Below are positions 61,501-64,000 of a stretch of DNA of 64,000 bases, piece by piece. Source of the stretch: Mesonia algae (lineage in GTDB: Bacteria > Bacteroidota > Bacteroidia > Flavobacteriales > Flavobacteriaceae); contig NZ_QKYV01000002.1 of assembly GCF_003253545.1 (NCBI RefSeq), forward strand, positions 186,001 through 250,000, written 5' to 3'. Below the pieces are notes generated by a model. The model was not told where the DNA came from and ran no database searches. It saw only the letters and a program-made list of their open reading frames with translations. Position 1 is the first letter of the stretch, and every line of letters begins with the position of its first letter. A program made the position numbers and the translations under genes.

Positions 61501-62536
61501 CAAGTTCGTGACGGTTACTTTTAAACGACTCCATTAAAATATCAGAAGTATATTTTTTGATTCCATTTTTTTCTGAATAGGACAACTCCCATTCCGAAAA
61601 TAAAAAAGGAGGTTCAGTTTTGTTACGGTAATCAAAGCAGACGTAAGCAGAATAATCTAATTCATATTTATCTGCTAAAGCAAGCATATCTGGCCACCAT
61701 ATTTTATTATAATATTGTTTTTGAGTAATTCCCATTTCAGTTTTTATAGGTTCACTCAAAATAGGGTAGAGCGGTGCAGGAAAATCGTCTAAAGCAATGG
61801 TTGCTACATTCGCAATGGGATAAGCGATATTTTCTAATCCGCTAAGAATGGCTGCAAAAAGTAAACCGCGATCTTGCTTTTCTAGTTCTCCATATTTATT
61901 AAAAAGAATAACATTCCCTGTACTCAGTTTATTCTCCACAATGACTGGATAATTATCATCGTTAAATGCTGTAGCTAAAACAGCAATGTTATCGTTGAAA
62001 CTTGTTCTTGTAAAACCAACGTGAGTTTGTCTATTATTAGTCTTTTTCCCTTTTAAATTAGGTAAAAAATTAGTTTTAAAATGATATCCTAGAGCCGATG
62101 TGTTATAGGTTAATTCTCCCTCTTTTTTTATTCCGCTAAGGTATTTTAGATGCTTTGAGTCATCTAAAGTAGCAAATACCACTGTTCCTCCATTTTCTAT
62201 AAAAGCAATGGTTTTCTTTATGGCTTGTTCAGAAAAAAATTCTGTATCAAAAAAAACAAGAACTCTTAATTGTGCGGGTATTTTTTCTGCTGAATTATAT
62301 TCGTTACCCGTAATAAATCGATGTGGAATTTTAGCATATTCTAAAGTTTTTGAAAATTGCTTACTTGAAAGTAAGTTTTTCTTAGAGGAGCTATTTTTTA
62401 CAAATGCGACCAAAGGGCTATTAATAGATTCTAGATCTGGTAAGAAATCTTGATCATTCTGATCTGCTTGGCAACTTACTAAAAAAGAAAGCGTAAAAAG
62501 AAAAATAAATTTGTAAGCTATATAAAATTGCTTCAT
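58547..62536 (-). CDS. Giant lipoprotein: DUF2194-type deacetylase fused to TPRs and an outer-membrane beta-barrel
   Basis: The 1329-residue protein has a lipobox (FLVSC, Cys22), a glutamine-amidotransferase-like domain (about 35-235; VFFDTEFFSEQAIKKTIAFIENGGTVVFATL), a CE4-like deacetylase (about 240-580: TIALDDFPAP with the metal Asp near 248, LALHGYNHQS near 343-350, VTYVPPSN, FVTVHQGAMN), a helical TPR region (about 640-1010), and a C-terminal barrel (about 1040-1329) of alternating strands ending YYLGKN. It looks like PelA- and PelB-like (or PgaB- and PgaA-like) parts joined in one protein, which would deacetylate and export a polysaccharide. It holds a copy of the repeated 13-mer at 59798. 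Confidence 0.82.
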   Translation of the reverse strand: MKQFYIAYKFIFLFTLSFLVSCQADQNDQDFLPDLESINSPLVAFVKNSSSKKNLLSSKQFSKTLEYAKIPHRFITGNEYNSAEKIPAQLRVLVFFDTEFFSEQAIKKTIAFIENGGTVVFATLDDSKHLKYLSGIKKEGELTYNTSALGYHFKTNFLPNLKGKKTNNRQTHVGFTRTSFNDNIAVLATAFNDDNYPVIVENKLSTGNVILFNKYGELEKQDRGLLFAAILSGLENIAYPIANVATIALDDFPAPLYPILSEPIKTEMGITQKQYYNKIWWPDMLALADKYELDYSAYVCFDYRNKTEPPFLFSEWELSYSEKNGIKKYTSDILMESFKSNRHELALHGYNHQSLVKTDWPNQKYMELGLKTAKKRWKGSRYGKLPVTYVPPSNTIDSIGFQALEDAFKSIKYNCSLYLGNFKEGGDREFAVEPYNDHFYNFPRISSGYVMDGDEQFNAQSLFLYTGIWNHFIHPDDVYQIKSEDGIAAAGNYEYRNKENYGWKISKDGSPGLLPRFENYLKEIQGVFPLLDFVTVHQGAMNTQDWQKQSYNREICKDFHLVSNVETLENDQYWFNYVKRKNTAKTEHFLKNNNLQFSKTPFLEGFLFQIKTSNAQLKLPPRQLKRSKKLKLYKEYLAFKSKNLYSQENNYKTLTEKYLAEGNVPLAIYHLKKTLKAKKASTKELLDLYTYLGWQGKSSEIWETLHTQLQNFGPSKELINVSISISEKEAFPNKEEAKVWLPLQLNKYPKNILLQLTYLANFGVYYKDQPISILSITNLLKDSSKHNKTKNLLDELSYNFPSAFLDLIKELSPCAKNYSFLAENITWLYADKEEYTKAVAWSKCTTIDEKNIENWRIQTGEFDFLKETNYSKYVEYLLYNKPRQALRELINKKPCTLQLSPSLQQDIAYAFAETGTHRKALEWSNCVEDFYVIDQLIWYQELGNIEAIELVIKSMEDTNPDKTKANVMLIDYYLGEGDIVNAWKWVNDLPDSPTKLKYQQLLNKDVIYASTKNQKFLLKNYPNLFYPQVTKKIKREVIKNENDFIETTSVLVADRLEPTTLGNKLAYGFRDRNLNTHKIGVTQFNAYQLKTNHPEDINHYLYGAEYSFKRKERDSKINYSGSLGAQIDQKSDVFVMASVNVSYAKDSLYSSAQLLVQPAITGPAYSLNIYQTQLNIYEELTLKKNYTGIANLETNYYSDGVLDATLTGKFSKSFLWQKDHSFTPYSEISGTLGNTNREDGYPYWSTKERLFGGLGLTYTLKNETTGIELNLDASAFIDTYSDSFQRYIGNLKLPVTSRFYINANAEFYTLENFYSNNFNLGLKYYLGKN

Positions 62537-62541
62537 AAGTT

Positions 62542-64000
62542 CTAAAAAAGTAACTCTCTTACGTGAGACTGTTTAGGTTCATTTATGATTTCATAAACGC
62601 TTACTAAACTGTTTTTATAAAATATACGAATATTTCTCCCTCTTTGTTTTAAAGTTTGTAAAGCTTTTTCTATTTGAATGCTGTTTTCTCGATCTTTATA
62701 ATCAAATACCAAGATACTTTTAGGAGGTATAATGTCAGGATTGTTTCTTAGATAAATGAGATTTTCTTTGTTTTTAAAATATTCTAGATCTTGGTTTAAG
62801 TATTCTGAAAAAAAGTAATTATAGGTAAGGAAAAAATGATTTCCCATACTAATTACTTTAGTTTGCTCATCGTTTACCACTCCATAGGAATAGGGCAAAA
62901 GATCATTTTCAATCTTGTCATAGGCGGCTAAAACTTGTTCATTTTTCACTTCTTTTCTAAAAGGAATTTTTGCAATAGTATCATCATATAAGGAAAAAAG
63001 AACCATTCCAATTATCGATAAACTTAGCAATAACTTTACAGCGATAAATTCTCTCTTAGGTTTCATTATAGTTTCAAAAAACAAGTTAATAAAGTAGAAA
63101 AAAATACCAGCCATAATAGGAATAAAAACCGTTAAAGCTTGATTTAACAAATCTAAATCGATAAAATCTACTTTATATATTGCGGCTAAGAGTAATAAAT
63201 CCAACTGAATCAATAATATCAATATAAGACTCCATTTTTTTATGTTTTTTACAGCAAAAGGTAAAACTAATGCAGTTAAACTACAGGCGAGATATCCATA
63301 AATTAACAATAATTGGTCTATAGGAACTGCTAATTGCGGAGCGTAAGTGTAAGTATTGTAAGCATAAATATTAGAAGCTATAAAATTGAGAAAATCTTGC
63401 CCCAATACTATACTTGCTATATAATGCATTAAAAATATAAAAACGGCAGAAATGGAATAGGCATAAAACGATTTTCGAATGTATACATCTTTATACCTTA
63501 ACAAAAAGCTTAATAAAACTATTGGGAATAATACATAGATCGCAACAAAGAGATTTATTAAGAAGGTGGCAGTAAAAATGTAAATCATCCATCTAAAATA
63601 AGTTGATATTTTTCCTTTCAGTATTTTAGGAGAATGAATAAACAGGATAGCGGGTAAACCGATTATTAAAGCTAAAAACACAGATTTATGCATAGTAGAT
63701 AAATCTATATTAATAGGCAGAAACATATAAAAAAATATAAAAAATAAGCTTGAACTTAAGGCAGGAAAGAAAGACCTATTAAAAGATCTATAGCAAAACC
63801 AAAAAATAACTAAAGCTAGAATTGCTACTTCTATAAGTCCAAAAGATTCTAAGGCAATACTATCACTAAGTCCTGTAAGAGTTCCGTAAAGGTTAATTAA
63901 TAAAAATTCTCCTGTCATGGAACCAGAATGAAAAAACCACACTTGGTCAGAAAGGTATTTCATTCTAGACAAGTCCTTATACCAAATGTCTGATAAAGCA
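62542..64000 (-). CDS. Multi-spanning membrane protein, probable polysaccharide-synthesis component, 5' truncated by window edge
   Basis: The frame is open to base 64000 (codons for ALSDIWYKD precede the TTG at 63972), so the N terminus is outside the window. At least 485 residues are seen: about ten hydrophobic helices (for example FGLIEVAILALVIFWFCYRS, SSSLFFIFFYMFLPINIDL), then a soluble C-terminal region (about 350-480; SILVFDYKDRENSIQIEKALQTLKQRG). It resembles GT-C-type or PelG/PelE-like membrane proteins, but I recognise no family motif. It lies 5 bases upstream of the deacetylase-TPR-barrel gene, which suggests a shared exopolysaccharide operon. Confidence 0.65.
   Translation of the reverse strand, partial: ALSDIWYKDLSRMKYLSDQVWFFHSGSMTGEFLLINLYGTLTGLSDSIALESFGLIEVAILALVIFWFCYRSFNRSFFPALSSSLFFIFFYMFLPINIDLSTMHKSVFLALIIGLPAILFIHSPKILKGKISTYFRWMIYIFTATFLINLFVAIYVLFPIVLLSFLLRYKDVYIRKSFYAYSISAVFIFLMHYIASIVLGQDFLNFIASNIYAYNTYTYAPQLAVPIDQLLLIYGYLACSLTALVLPFAVKNIKKWSLILILLIQLDLLLLAAIYKVDFIDLDLLNQALTVFIPIMAGIFFYFINLFFETIMKPKREFIAVKLLLSLSIIGMVLFSLYDDTIAKIPFRKEVKNEQVLAAYDKIENDLLPYSYGVVNDEQTKVISMGNHFFLTYNYFFSEYLNQDLEYFKNKENLIYLRNNPDIIPPKSILVFDYKDRENSIQIEKALQTLKQRGRNIRIFYKNSLVSVYEIINEPKQSHVRELLF

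Noticed and set aside
1-64000. CRISPR arrays, insertion sequences, prophage, tRNA or rRNA genes
   Set aside because: I saw no direct-repeat array, transposase, integrase or cloverleaf-like sequence on either strand.

Overview
The window is a piece of a chromosome of low GC (roughly one third) from a member of the Bacteroidota, almost certainly the Flavobacteriaceae. Evidence: a flexirubin/aryl-polyene type gene set, BshA, a fused two-subunit 2-oxoacid dehydrogenase E1, a Flavobacteriia-type TamB and LptD, frequent TAnnTTTG -7 promoter boxes placed 20-35 bases before start codons, and weak or absent Shine-Dalgarno sequences. I cannot name the genus. I see no tRNA, rRNA, insertion sequence, phage, CRISPR array or transcription-factor gene.

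Region 1 (1-12372, + strand) is the distal part of a pigment/lipid operon of aryl-polyene or flexirubin type. In order: the C-terminal part of a ketosynthase-like chain-length factor, a polysaccharide-deacetylase-fold protein, a LolA-like carrier, a lipoprotein, a FabZ-like dehydratase, a GT2-DUF2062 protein, a giant MMPL exporter fused to an acyltransferase, a CrtI-like oxidoreductase, a lipid-anchored Ntn-hydrolase of the C45 type and a phenylacetate-CoA-ligase-like enzyme. Genes overlap or abut, so they are probably co-translated. Synthesis genes expected upstream (main ketosynthases, ACP, ketoreductase, ammonia-lyase) are outside the window.

Region 2 (12369-17585, - strand) is a housekeeping operon read as tsaD, rsmE, a DUF4159 protein, a TrmH-type RNA methyltransferase, an AI-2E-family transporter and a THUMP-like methyltransferase. 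Region 3 (17.7-29.4 kb) is dominated by the cell envelope: TamB, a sodium:solute symporter, RidA, LptD, an N-acetylmuramoyl-L-alanine amidase and an MlaD-type MCE protein. Region 4 (29.4-39.8 kb) holds a membrane Fe-S oxidoreductase module, a GH3-beta-lactamase fusion, BshA, a small beta-barrel protein and a large FAD/Fe-S oxidase. Region 5 (39.8-57.3 kb) holds an LpxH-like phosphoesterase, aroC, a dicarboxylate symporter, mutS2/ung as a divergent pair, ppk1 with a signal-less solute-binding-like protein, a four-gene operon (2OG-Fe(II) oxygenase, SUI1/YciH, DUF1835, nucleoside phosphorylase), the fused E1 and two lipoproteins. Region 6 (57.3-64 kb) holds hpf, an ArsC-like protein, and the start of a probable exopolysaccharide locus: a 1329-residue lipoprotein that joins a deacetylase, TPRs and an outer-membrane barrel, preceded by a multi-spanning membrane protein cut by the window edge.

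The most notable signals beyond the genes are: a GC-rich 13-mer (TTCCGCGAAAGCG) that recurs four times exactly plus variants inside unrelated coding genes; the deacetylase-TPR-barrel fusion; the exporter-acyltransferase-Rossmann fusion; a small lipoprotein gene broken by one base in an A-run; a tamB gene without a plausible ATG/GTG/TTG start; and an unlisted 37-residue membrane protein gene.
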